A DNA stretch of 64,000 bases, from positions 186,001 through 250,000 of the forward strand of contig CAUWAG010000014.1 in NCBI GenBank assembly GCA_963556695.1, given 5' to 3'. The notes under the pieces were generated by a model. It saw only the letters and a list, made by a program, of their open reading frames with translations, was not told the DNA's origin and did no database searches. Position 1 is the stretch's first letter. Each line of letters opens with the position of its first letter. A program made the translations under genes and the position numbers. The stretch comes from Anthostomella pinea. Lineage: Eukaryota; Ascomycota; Sordariomycetes; Xylariales; Xylariaceae. Positions 1-10,639 of the stretch are shown here, piece after piece.

Positions 1-3000
1 AGCGGGAAGCATCCAATCCCAACCATTCAGGGCTACAGGGAGCATAGGAAAGAGATGGGCGGCCAGGTACAGGATGAGGAGCAAGCCCAGAGAGGACCCG
101 AAGACGAGTCGACCACCAAGCGAGCCTTCCATTCCGCCAAAGCCATCATTCAAGGCAAAGATGACACGGCAGACTCGAAACACAACCCATACCCAGCCAC
201 GAACCACAACTACGCCGAGCGCCCACCACACAACACGTCAGCCACTAACATGGCCCGGGTGGACGAACCCGGACGAGAGGCGCAAGAGGCCGATACGGGT
301 GAGCAAGACATTCCGGACCGATACCAGCAGGAAGATGAAAAGGAGTCGACGAACGGGAAGCAGGAGGGAAAAGGTCAGGACAAGACTGCGACAGAGGCTG
401 TGGTGGGCGCAGTCGACCCCAAGGAGAAGCGCAAGGCAATGAAGAAGACGAAGAGACATGGTGGAGGAAGAGAAGTCACCGATCCCATCACCCATCTACC
501 AATTACCATACACGACCAGACCGACAAAGACCTCAAGTCAGCACCCGAGAATGAGCCGGACCCAGGAACCCAGCACTACAGCGCCACTGGTCCCCAAGCG
601 GCCGCCAAGTCAGATGAAGAGCTGGAGACGGAGAGAGAAAAGATCCAACGAGGCCACAATGGCATGCAGAAGGTTTTCCCTCCTCCGGACTTCGAATACA
701 CACGAAGCAAGCTAGCGGAAGTCCACCAGAAAGCTATCTACGCTGGGCTGGGGGGGATTGTTCTTCTGGCTGCCATCTTATTCGTGCTTCCAATGCCATT
801 CGCCAGCCGGTCGTCGTCAAAATTGTCCGAGAACAGAAGCAGCTGGCTACCGCAGGTTTCTACCATGCTGACCGTCCCGTTGTTTTTCGGCCTGGCCATT
901 GTGACCGTCATCGGCATGGGACAATGGGTCAACAAAAGGACCAACGAAATTTTCGATGACGAGACTTGGGACGCTGCACGCCGTGAGGAACAGGCTGTTT
1001 TGAGCAATGACGAAGAGCTACCAGAGTCAACCCAGTGGCTCAACAGCCTCATCTCGGCCATCTGGCCATTGATCAACCCAGACCTGTTCGCTTCCCTCGT
1101 CGACCAGATCGAAGATGTCATGCAGGCCTCTTTGCCCAAGGTCATTAAAATGGTCGCTGTGGATGACATGGGTCAAGGCAGCGAAGCTCTTCGCATCCTT
1201 GGAGTGCGGTGGTTGCCCACCGGTGCGGCAAGTGAATCTGTGGATTCCGGTGGAAAACTTCACAAAGGCGACGAGGCCTCGCAAAATGACCGTACTGATC
1301 CTCAGAACGCACAAGAAGGTGCTGGTGATCAGGACGGCGATGGTGGCAAAGCCTCCCAGTCGAACGGAGAGGATGATGGAGACTCGAAGCAGCAGGAGCA
1401 AGAACAGATCGAAGTGCGCGAGGGCATGGAAGCTGAGGAGGGCGACTTCGTCAACGTTGAGCTTGCCCTTGCGTATCGAAGCCGGTCGTCGGGAAAGTCG
1501 GTCAAGTCAAAGGCGAAAAATGCCCATCTACTACTGAAGTTCTACCTCCCCAGCGGTGTCGCCATTCCTGTCTGGGTCGAGCTTCGGGGTCTGATCATGA
1601 CACTGAGAATGCGGCTGCAGCTAACGCCTGATCCGCCGTTCATTTCCCTCTGTACCCTGACCTTCCTCGGACAGCCGAAAGCGAGCATCTCCTGCGTCCC
1701 GCTTTCGAAGCACGCACTCAGCTTGACGGATGTTCCTCTCATTTCATCTTTTGTCAACTCGGCAGTCGATGCTGCATTAGCTGAGTACGTTGCGCCGAAG
1801 AGCCTTACCCTCAACCTGAAGGACATGCTTGTCGGCGACGATTTCAAGAAGGATACAACCAGCATTGGTGTCGTCTGGATCTATATCAAGCGCGCCAGAG
1901 ACTTCAAACAAGGCGACGGTGGCGTTGGTCCGATGAAAGGCTCGAGCGACGCCTACGTGACAGTTTCTTGGGGTAAGTTCGGCAAGCCAGTTGCCTCAAC
2001 AAGAGTCGTCGAGGGCCAGAACGATCCAGGCTGGCACGAGTATGCCAGTATCCTAGTGACACCCGAAGAGGTGAATGCCGGCGAGAAGTTGCGTTTACAA
2101 CTGTGGGATTCGGATAAATGGAGTGCCGACGACGACCTGGGACGTGTTGAATTGGACTTGAAGACTCTGATGAAAGGCTCAGAAACCTGCAACAAGATTC
2201 AAGACCGCGAAGACCGCTTTACCGGTCAGGATGAGGACGAAATGATGCCTGGCTCTCTGTTCTGGTCCGTCGGGTATTTTGCAAAGACGAGGATCACCCA
2301 AAAACAACTTGAACACCAGAGCGTGAATGACGATATCCGAACTAAGGATCAACTTAAGGAGCATGTCTCGGGTACGGCCGAGTATAAGCTCCGGGAGGCT
2401 GGCAAGTCACCCCACGATGAGGAGATCAAGCAACAGAAGGCCCAGGACTATAAGGAAACGGAGGATTCCATGATTATTTCGGCGCCGCCAAGCGACGAGT
2501 TCTTCTCAGGCATTCTTAGTGTACAGGTTCACAACATCACCGGCCTCGAGGTCCAGAAGCTGCAGAGACAAGACAAGGGCGATGGCGGCGACAGCGAGGA
2601 TGAAGCCGAGCAAACCGACGACATGCCTGACAGCTACTGCACCATTATCATGAATCACAAGAAGATCTTTAGGACTCGGACGAAGCCTAAGAATGCGAAG
2701 CCCTTCTTCAATGCTGGCACCGAGCGGTTCGTCAGGGATTGGCGTAACACAGAGATTATCGTCAGTGTTCGGGACGCCCGCGAAAGAGAAGACGACCCCT
2801 TGATCGGATTGGTCTATCTTCCCCTCGCAAAGGTTTTTGCAGAAAAGTCTCAGGTTATGGAGAACTACCCGCTTGTTGGTGGCATCGGCTATGGAAGAGC
2901 TCGTATCAGTATGGTGTGGCGAGGCGTGGAGGCCAAACTCCCTCCGAACCTACGAGGCTGGGAATATGGCACCCTTGAGATCCGAGGTTCCATCAAGGCC

Positions 3001-3954
3001 AAGGAAGGTCTACCCAAAAGCCTCACAGAGCACCGGATTAAAGTGCGGACCAACATGGGACGTGCCAAGATGTATCCTGAAGACGGCCAGTGGAGTGCAA
3101 AGGGAAAGAAAGGCCCAGAAGACGTATTCCTGCCCGTCCGCAAACGGTACTCGTCCGCCATGGTGATCGAATTTCGCGAGTCGACACTCGGGCCCGATAG
3201 GACTCCGGCGTTCGCTGTGCTTTGGTTTCACCATCTGGTCGATGAGCAGGACGACACGAAGGTTCTCCAGGTTTGGAAGGGCAGTAAGGAAGGACTACGC
3301 AGAGCTGAGATGTGCGCGGATTACAACGGCATGGAGGAGAACGAGCAGACTCTAGGGGAAATCGAGGTAGGGCTCAAGTTCTGGCGGGGTCTCTCTGGAT
3401 ATCATAAGGGATATGCCGCCAAAGCCAAGAACGGAGATTTGCGACAAGTGATGGAATGCTTGGACACCATCGCAGACGAACAACTTGATGAGGACGGATC
3501 CGAGGGCGAAGGAGAGGATTATGACGACGACGCCAACGATGAGGCGATACGAAAGAAGAAGCTCGAGATGCACACCAATGACGACTCGACACCGTCCAAT
3601 TCTGATGACGAAGACGACAATGGCCCGTCTGGGTCGTCCAACTCGTCGAAGCTGTCGCTCTCCAAAGTGAAGGATATCTTCCGAAGTCCCGTCGACGGAG
3701 GAACCACGGCAGCCACGTCAATCCTGGCGCCTGGGCACAATAACCCCGATGACGGTTCCAGAGGCATCAGGAGCGAGATGCGCGACTACAAGGATCATCA
3801 CAAGCAGATGCATCGCAAGCACCGTGGCGTTATGCAATGGAGAGCTGCTCGGGAGGCCGATCACCTCGGGGGCAAGCTGACCAGACTGAAGGGCAACATC
3901 AGTGACATCTTCCACCACAGCGAAAAGGAAACTGGGGTCGAGACTGAGATCTGA
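1..3954 (+). CDS. mug190: SMP/C2-domain lipid-binding membrane protein, Mug190-like (5' partial)
   Basis: The frame is open from the first base of the window through an ATG at 55 to the stop at 3952-3954, so the true start probably lies off the left edge; the 18 codons before the ATG (including HPIPTIQGY) look coding. Numbered from the ATG at 55, a charged, disordered N-terminus (1-210) is followed by two membrane segments (about 228-249 and 267-288), an SMP-like domain (about 318-600, with WLNSLISAIWPLINPDLF) and at least two C2 domains (starting about 603 and 820), then an acidic tail. This order matches the S. pombe Mug190 family, relatives of tricalbins and extended synaptotagmins, which tether the ER to other membranes and move lipids. 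Calcium dependence was not judged. No intron is needed within the visible part. Confidence 0.85.
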   Translation, partial: SGKHPIPTIQGYREHRKEMGGQVQDEEQAQRGPEDESTTKRAFHSAKAIIQGKDDTADSKHNPYPATNHNYAERPPHNTSATNMARVDEPGREAQEADTGEQDIPDRYQQEDEKESTNGKQEGKGQDKTATEAVVGAVDPKEKRKAMKKTKRHGGGREVTDPITHLPITIHDQTDKDLKSAPENEPDPGTQHYSATGPQAAAKSDEELETEREKIQRGHNGMQKVFPPPDFEYTRSKLAEVHQKAIYAGLGGIVLLAAILFVLPMPFASRSSSKLSENRSSWLPQVSTMLTVPLFFGLAIVTVIGMGQWVNKRTNEIFDDETWDAARREEQAVLSNDEELPESTQWLNSLISAIWPLINPDLFASLVDQIEDVMQASLPKVIKMVAVDDMGQGSEALRILGVRWLPTGAASESVDSGGKLHKGDEASQNDRTDPQNAQEGAGDQDGDGGKASQSNGEDDGDSKQQEQEQIEVREGMEAEEGDFVNVELALAYRSRSSGKSVKSKAKNAHLLLKFYLPSGVAIPVWVELRGLIMTLRMRLQLTPDPPFISLCTLTFLGQPKASISCVPLSKHALSLTDVPLISSFVNSAVDAALAEYVAPKSLTLNLKDMLVGDDFKKDTTSIGVVWIYIKRARDFKQGDGGVGPMKGSSDAYVTVSWGKFGKPVASTRVVEGQNDPGWHEYASILVTPEEVNAGEKLRLQLWDSDKWSADDDLGRVELDLKTLMKGSETCNKIQDREDRFTGQDEDEMMPGSLFWSVGYFAKTRITQKQLEHQSVNDDIRTKDQLKEHVSGTAEYKLREAGKSPHDEEIKQQKAQDYKETEDSMIISAPPSDEFFSGILSVQVHNITGLEVQKLQRQDKGDGGDSEDEAEQTDDMPDSYCTIIMNHKKIFRTRTKPKNAKPFFNAGTERFVRDWRNTEIIVSVRDAREREDDPLIGLVYLPLAKVFAEKSQVMENYPLVGGIGYGRARISMVWRGVEAKLPPNLRGWEYGTLEIRGSIKAKEGLPKSLTEHRIKVRTNMGRAKMYPEDGQWSAKGKKGPEDVFLPVRKRYSSAMVIEFRESTLGPDRTPAFAVLWFHHLVDEQDDTKVLQVWKGSKEGLRRAEMCADYNGMEENEQTLGEIEVGLKFWRGLSGYHKGYAAKAKNGDLRQVMECLDTIADEQLDEDGSEGEGEDYDDDANDEAIRKKKLEMHTNDDSTPSNSDDEDDNGPSGSSNSSKLSLSKVKDIFRSPVDGGTTAATSILAPGHNNPDDGSRGIRSEMRDYKDHHKQMHRKHRGVMQWRAAREADHLGGKLTRLKGNISDIFHHSEKETGVETEI

Positions 3955-6519
3955 GACCTTTCTGTTGTAAGTTGACGATGGAAAGTTGCGATGGGCAACA
4001 AACACCCCAAGCTGCTGCCCCCTCATAATAGCATCGTGTAACTTAACGAGCTGTGGTTCTGGGGTTCTGCGACAGCGGTCGGGGCAATCGGATTAGGTAG
4101 CCTTGTATGAAGTATGAAGAATGAATGAATAGCTCACGATGTATGTGCCTACCAAAATCCGCACTGTCATCTCTGCCATATGTGGCTTGATGGTTCTTGT
4201 GCACGGTTGCACTGATGTGCATCGACCGACCTTCAGGTCATGTGAAGGCTCGCTGCCTCCGGGACGTCGTTGGGCCATCTCTGTCTTCGGCCACGTCCAC
4301 CGTGAGATGTCGTGGTTTGCACTTCTAACAGCGATGCTGGTTGGTTGGTTGGGCAGTTCACCCGTACGCACATGTACGTACATGTATACAAGTGGCTTCT
4401 GGAGCCAATTCAAGTCTCCATCAGGGCGAGGGTACCGGGCCACGCGTTCACTCCTTTTAGAACGTCGTGTCTGCTATTTGGGGGCTCCGAAGAGCTGTCA
4501 CGAAACTTCCAACCTCACATCCGCCCCTTCCATCGACGTATATTCGGCGTCGGGACTCTCTCGTATCGTGGTTCGGGGCTGTCGACGTCACGTCGCTAAA
4601 GAACGACGCGCGCCGGGATCCTCGTCGTCAGGCGCTGCGGTGACGAGCGGGATTCTGCCTCATATGATAGAGGTCATTATGGTGTTTCGAAACTCAGGCG
4701 GCGGGCGGCGCACATCAATCGGCTGGAGTATCTTCTGATATAGCCATAGCCGCCTTCGGCGTTCGTGCAACCTCGCTCGATCCGGCAGTCGTCCACGTAC
4801 CTTGTCAGTCGGCGCCTTTGCCTGCCGGCGGCTTCGTCCTTCGGCAATTCCTTGTGTAACCCCCTACCTAAAGTCCCTTGCAGGTCTCTGGCAGCCTGCT
4901 CGCCTGAAAAGTGTTTCTGTGCGACTGTTTCACTGCACTGGATGCCAGGTACAGGTCACGAAAAGTTCCATGAAGCCGTAGGAGCCCTGAGGCTGGGCTG
5001 GGCTGAGCTTTGGCCGGTTCCTCCTCCCTCCTTCTGCTTCCCTCCTCTCAGCCTTACCTTGGGATGTTTGGTTGCAGCATTGCATGGATTCGGTGGGATG
5101 GCGAGTGTGACATGAGCCCCTCGTCTGATAAGGGGCGCGATGACATTGGATGGTTGTACGACAGGTTCGTGGTATAATGTGCGAGCAGCCTTCGGTATGG
5201 CTTCCCCGACTTGGGTGGTATTTAAAGTTACCTATGCTGCTATTTGCGGCCCGTTGGTTGGGGTAAGGTATGGACTATGTCGTTCTATTGATGTGCCGGA
5301 GATGGCGCACCAGCTACATATACCATGGTTGTCTGGGGTGTCTGGGGGCCACGTGCCAAACTAATAATAAGACCCGACAGGCCGAATTCAGCTGAAGGAG
5401 TGTGACATAACTATTAACCAGCCGAGAAGACGTTGGAAGTTGACTGCTTGAGATGAGGTCAAACAACAGCAAGAGTAGCCTTGATAAGGTGAAAGCATAT
5501 AACGGACGACTGGAACAATTCAACCCTAACTGACGTAGGTCAAAAATAGGTAGCGACTGAGTTCACGCAAGATCATCTGGCTCCTGGGCCCTGGCTAATC
5601 GACTATGCAAGTGCGCCTTGCCGGAGCCTAACGGGAAACCCTTGATCATCGGCAGATACCTTTTAAGTTTTCAGCTTCGCCATCGAGCAACGGTTCTGAC
5701 CGGGGTCATGGCATTCTGCCGGAGCCGTTGCATAATGTAAGTCGCCTACTCCGTCTTCGCATGGATCATATAAGAGGAGCCCGCTGCTGATTCGCCAGAA
5801 TACTATACAGGCCGCTGAGATTAGGGATAAGCACCCGAGAGGATTCAATTCCCAACCTGTGCCGCACCGCTGCATGACAGCGAGTGACATTACAGTTCTC
5901 GCGTAGTTTCCGTACAGTCGTCGTCCTATCCTCGCGCCTTTTCGTGCCCGCTAGGAAATGATAGAAACATGTAGGGCTTAGCTCGTCTGCTTCCTCGCAT
6001 GATAGCGAGTCTTACGAGCAGCTCTGCTGTGAGGGCGCCCTTAGAATGACCGCGGTCGACGATCAATGGACGAGGAGGGAGGGCCTCACCGCTTACAGTT
6101 ATGAAGGAGGGCTGCCATCACCACTTATGTATCGCAGCCGTGGCCCAGCTGACGAGGTGCAAAACCCATCTTCGCCACCCGAGTCAGCCGCGCTCATCGC
6201 TTGCACTTCAGATATCCTCTCGTCCCAAAATAAACCTTAGAGCCTGTGGGACAAACCCTGTCTTCAGCCTTCAGCGCGCTTATTGGACTCGACACTCTAC
6301 ACGCAAGCTGATCTCATCGTCTGTATAGCATAAGATATTGGTCACCCCTCGGATGGTACTAGCCGATCAGCTCGCTCATCGTTTACTATCGAATGCCTCG
6401 TTGTCGCCACTCACTTCTGTCAGCAGTAGCGCAGACCGATTGGATGAGAAAGACCCGGTCCCGACATCAGCAGCAGCGCAGAGACCTCGTGGCATAGAAT
6501 ACGAGAAAGGGGAAATAAT
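3955..6519. other. Intergenic region, no supportable gene
   Basis: The stretch holds only short open frames with no recognisable domain, splice structure or composition bias. A small alternating tract of CATGTAC/GTACAT words lies near 4368-4390. It probably contains the 3' UTR of the C2 protein and the promoter of the Zn2Cys6 gene. Confidence 0.5.
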
Positions 6520-8797
6520 ATGGCTCCTCGCTCTCGACCAGAAGCGCACCTCTCGCCGCCCGTGGTGGGGACTTCGCAGAGGGGAAGTCCTAGCGATCGC
6601 AGCGACAGGTCGGATCGCAGTGCTGATTCGTCCGAGAGGAGCTACACCAACAGCCTGCGCAGCACCGATTCCAGGCCGGCTCGGAAGAGAGCGAGCAAGC
6701 CAAAGGTCCGAACAGGTAAGCAGCCGTCGTGTTGGGCACGTTGGAACCTCGCTCAAGCTGACCATGGACAGGATGTATCAACTGTAAGAGAAGACATGTA
6801 TGTGTGTCCCGGGCCAAACATAGCCCCATTTTTGCCTCATCAGCTCATGTTGAGGAGTACGGAGTCTCTCTGCCAACATACATCACGGAGTTTCAATGCG
6901 CTGAAACTGGAAGATGGCTATCATCAAGCATCATTGATGTGGATGGCTAACGTTCGCGTTACAGGTGAAATGCGACGAAGGCGAACCTTCATGTGCTCAA
7001 TGTGAGCGACTCGGCATCCCCTGTGAGGGCTACGCTCCGCCAAAAGTCAAGCGGTCCATGGTCCGTTCTGAGCGTCCGCTGCTGCCGAAGCTAGCATCGT
7101 CGTCACAGCCGCCAACGAGGACGCATACACGTTCTCTTCAGCCCGCCAGCTCTAACACGTCAATTCTGCCCATGCCAAGCTTCGGGTTCGAACTCGTCGA
7201 TGAGGATGGATGGTATTTCGCTCTATTCCGAGACCAGGTGGCACACGAGCTGTCGCCGTACTCCCCGTCCAACTTCTGGTCTCAGACGTCTCTGCGGGAT
7301 AGCATGGTGAACAAGTGCATCCACCACTCGATCCTCAGCATAGGTGCCTACGCCCGCGCCGTGGTCGAGCTGAAGGAGGAATACCCGTGGAATCCCAACA
7401 TGTCTCGTCCGTGGTGGCCGCCCTCTGTGCTGAACCGACACCACCAAGCCGCGCTCGTACACCACGCCAAAGCACTGTCGTTCCTCCGATCCGACATTGA
7501 GATGTACGGAATCGACGGGCGCACGACCATGGCGGCGACCCTTCTGTTCATCGTCTTCGAGAACATGCAGGGCAACTACCACAGCTCGGGCAATCTCATC
7601 CGGAGCGGGATCAAGGTCCTCACCAACATACGCGGCACCAGCAGCGGGCCGGAGTCGACGCTGCGGCACCAGCGGAACCGCTACCTGGTCACGGCCCCGG
7701 ACGAGGTGGACGAAATGGCCGACATGTTCGCGCGGCACAGCATCAGCAGCGCGTACATGCCCTTCGCGCATGGCAAATGTGCATACCACCTCCTCTTCAC
7801 CGAGGACGACGAGTTTGATGGTGATGACGACGACGAGGACGACGACCTGCCGGAGCCGTTCGCCTTCAACGTCCCGCAGAATTGGGAGGAGGCGCGCCGC
7901 AACTGGGACTACCTGCTCCCGCTGCTGGCCAACTTCCACACCAGGTCGGCCTGGCACCACATGAACCCGGACTACGACTTCGACGAGGCGGCCGCGCGCC
8001 GCCAGCAGGCCATGTACCTGGCACAATTACAAGACTTCGGCGAGGCGCTGGACTCGCAGGCCCTCCATTTTTCGTCAACAAGCACAAACACATGCGACTG
8101 GGGGCGCGAAACCGAGATCGAGACAACCCGACAATGCCAGGGCCTCGAGCTGCTGCGCCTGCACCACCTCTTGGCCGTCGTCTTCATCTCGTGCTGCCTC
8201 GACGCGACCGAGGTTGCTTATGATGACTTCCTGCCGCAGTTCGACGACGCCATCGATCGCAGCCGCCGCATCATCAATGCACGATTATCGTCATCGTCTT
8301 CGTCATCATCATCAACATCATCAACCGGTGGTGGGCGCTGCTCGTCGTCCTCGCGCCCGGCGACTACGACGACGACGACGGGTTTTACCAACGAGGTCGG
8401 ACTGCTGCTGCTCCTCGCCTTCGTGGGCGCCAAGTGCCGCGCGCGCCGCGTGCGCGCCGAGGCGCTGGACCTGATCAGCCGCGTCGACTGGCGCGAGGGC
8501 GCGTGGGACGGCACGAGTCTGGGGAGTGCGCTGGCGGGGCTGGTGCGGCTTGAGGGACAGGGACAGGGACAACAGATTCATCATGCTGATGTTGTTGATT
8601 GTCGGCAGCAGGAGGCGGCGCGTCAACTGGGTATTATGGATGTGAACGTGGTGGACGTGCCCCCGGAGGCCCGGTTCACGCTGACGAATATGTTTTGGGA
8701 CTTTGATAAGCGGTGCATGAGCGTCGAGTACACGAAGTGTCTGCCGAACGACGGCACGGGGGAGTTTGAGAGGGTGTCTTGTGTGATGGCTGCTTGA
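6520..8797 (+). CDS. Zn(II)2Cys6 fungal transcription factor, three exons
   Basis: Exons are 6520-6715, 6772-6797 and 6965-8797, giving 684 residues. The introns (56 and 167 bp) are GT-AG. The 26-base middle exon carries the first half of the zinc cluster. After joining, cysteines fall at 67, 70, 77, 84, 87 and 94, the exact C-x2-C-x6-C-x6-C-x2-C-x6-C spacing of a binuclear zinc DNA-binding domain. The rest resembles the fungal-specific regulatory region of this class. An acidic run (about 354-370) and a serine/threonine run (about 516-545) could be activation or linker regions. It should act in the nucleus as a sequence-specific regulator; its targets cannot be inferred, and no biosynthetic cluster lies next to it. 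The start at 6520 is the first ATG that reaches the cluster in frame. The antisense frames over 7.2-8.0 kb are composition shadows. Confidence 0.88.
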
Positions 8798-10441
8798 ACC
8801 TACCTGGTTTTTGATCGAGGGTTAGGGTTGGGGGCAAGGTCAGGGGTCAGGGGTGTGTCTTCTTCTGGGTTTTTCGTGTTGGGCGCTTGTGGTGTTTGAG
8901 GTGTTGTATGTAGTATTTGGGACTTTGCGGTTGGGATGAGAATGAGATAGTGTAGGTAGGTACGGCGGGAAGGTTAGGTAGAATGGGAGGGAAATGTGTC
9001 ATGGTAGGTAGAGCCTTGTGGAAGAAAAGCCCGCAATGCGGAACTATCTTCGATACGCTCTGCCATCAATATCCTTCTGGTTCGGTCCGGACCAGGCACG
9101 GGATCACATATAGTGGCCAAAAACTGTCAACAGGCGGTTGAGCACAGTCATTGCCGTTGAGCATTGAGCAGGGTAGTCCATTTCTGCATGCGGTACTTAT
9201 CAGACATAGTGAGGTAGTCGCGCGAGAATGTAACTGTCTTCATTCAAGGCCAGTTTTTCACCTCCGAGGCTAACATTGTTGGCGGGTATGATTGATTACT
9301 TTGACTACTAAAACCCATTGACTTTCATGGACAGTTCAGTACCTTTCTCAACACCTATGTTGAAACCGTATACACACGTCGTCCATGTGGCAATCTCCGT
9401 ATGAGAATTTACCACTGTTGAGATGGAATACCTAGTAAGCTCACCGCTTCACGCACAACTAAGTGATCGTAACGGCTACTCCTATGATGCTCGTTGTTCA
9501 GGTGTAGCTCAATTTACCAACTTCCAACTTGATAACCCGGATTTGCTGGACGAGACAAGCTTCCACGACCATAGAGCAAAAGTCGATGCCCTCCGGTCGG
9601 ACAATAGCAGAGACAGGTATCAACCAGTCAAAAAGGGGGCGTAGGTAGTGGATCAATCACTTTGCCCACATGATCACACAACGTGTACACAAAGAACAAA
9701 ACATACAACACCGGGGATTCGCTGGTCGTTCCCGACCCAACTACTATTCCGGCGGTATCAGGCTTGCGGACGGGATGCCAAGTTCTCCTGATCCTATGGT
9801 CGTATGTGACACTTTATGGTATTGAGGGCGTTTATGTCAGTCTTGGACAGAGCCCGATGGGTTCACCCGTAATTTTGACTGTAGAGGTAGGACGCCAAGG
9901 CTTGGAATATAGATGGGGGAGGGGGAGGGGGAGGAATGCTCGTTTGGACCTGAGGCGACTCAGACCAAGCGCAACACACGCCCCCGTAGCTAGAAGATGA
10001 CGCAGGCTATGAGGAGTAGCTGGGCCGGAGAGTCTTCCTCGGCCTCCTCAGGGGGGTATTTTATCATGCCTGGATCAAGCACAGATGATACCAAGTATAG
10101 TTCACAATAGCGTCAAGTTTTATACGGTACCGTTCTTCTCCAGCCTAGTACCTCAGGGGCGTACACACCTTGATGAGATCCTTGGTAGCATCAACAACAC
10201 ATTGCACGCGTTTCCACGACGAAAAGTGGTAAAGTGGTCCCAGACCAGCATATGAATTGATTTTCGCGTAAGAGCTTGAGGAAATACACATGACAAGGAA
10301 CAACAGAGATACGAAACGGAACTCGAATAGAGAAACGAATCGAACCTTGCGCAAACTCACTCCACCCCTAAGGTTCTCCGCCCCTATCTACCTACCGACC
10401 TAAGTTACCGACCTCTCCTTTCATCCGCATCCAATCGATCA
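8798..10441. other. Intergenic region, no supportable gene
   Basis: Only short unrelated open frames occur, including a 73-codon frame at 9423-9644 without recognisable features. A G-rich GGGGGA-type tract lies near 9914-9934. It would hold the 3' ends of two convergent genes. Confidence 0.45.
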
Positions 10442-10639
10442 TCACCAAAGCCCAAAAAGACCGCGACTCCCACCATTATCATCATCATCCTTCTTCGGCG
10501 CCGGGTCCTGGTCCTGGTCCTGGTCCGGGTTCGGGTTCTTCTTAGGGCGCAGCTTCTTCGGCCTGCCGTCAGGATAAAAGGCCTGCGGGGGCGGGGGCGG
10601 GTCCCTGCTGCTTCTTCCGAAGCACCTTGGGCTTGCCAC
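10442..10639 (-). pseudogene. Possible out-of-frame C-terminal continuation of the 10.6-12.8 kb gene
   Basis: This overlapping minus-strand frame reads FYPDGRPKKLRPKK followed by an Asp/Gln/Pro-rich acidic tail and RGLFGLW. It duplicates the upstream in-frame motif YHPSGKPKVLRKK that lies just before the frame break. The two frames differ by one base across a run of CCCGCCCCCGCCCCC. A single-base indel, real or from assembly, would fuse them. There is no usable intron between them. Confidence 0.4.

Noticed and set aside
4139..4738. 199-codon frame after the C2 gene
   Set aside because: No recognisable domain or conserved motif; ends in mixed-composition sequence.
7223..8026. 267-codon minus-strand frame over the Zn2Cys6 gene
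   Set aside because: Antisense of a coding exon whose sense frame completes a perfect zinc cluster.
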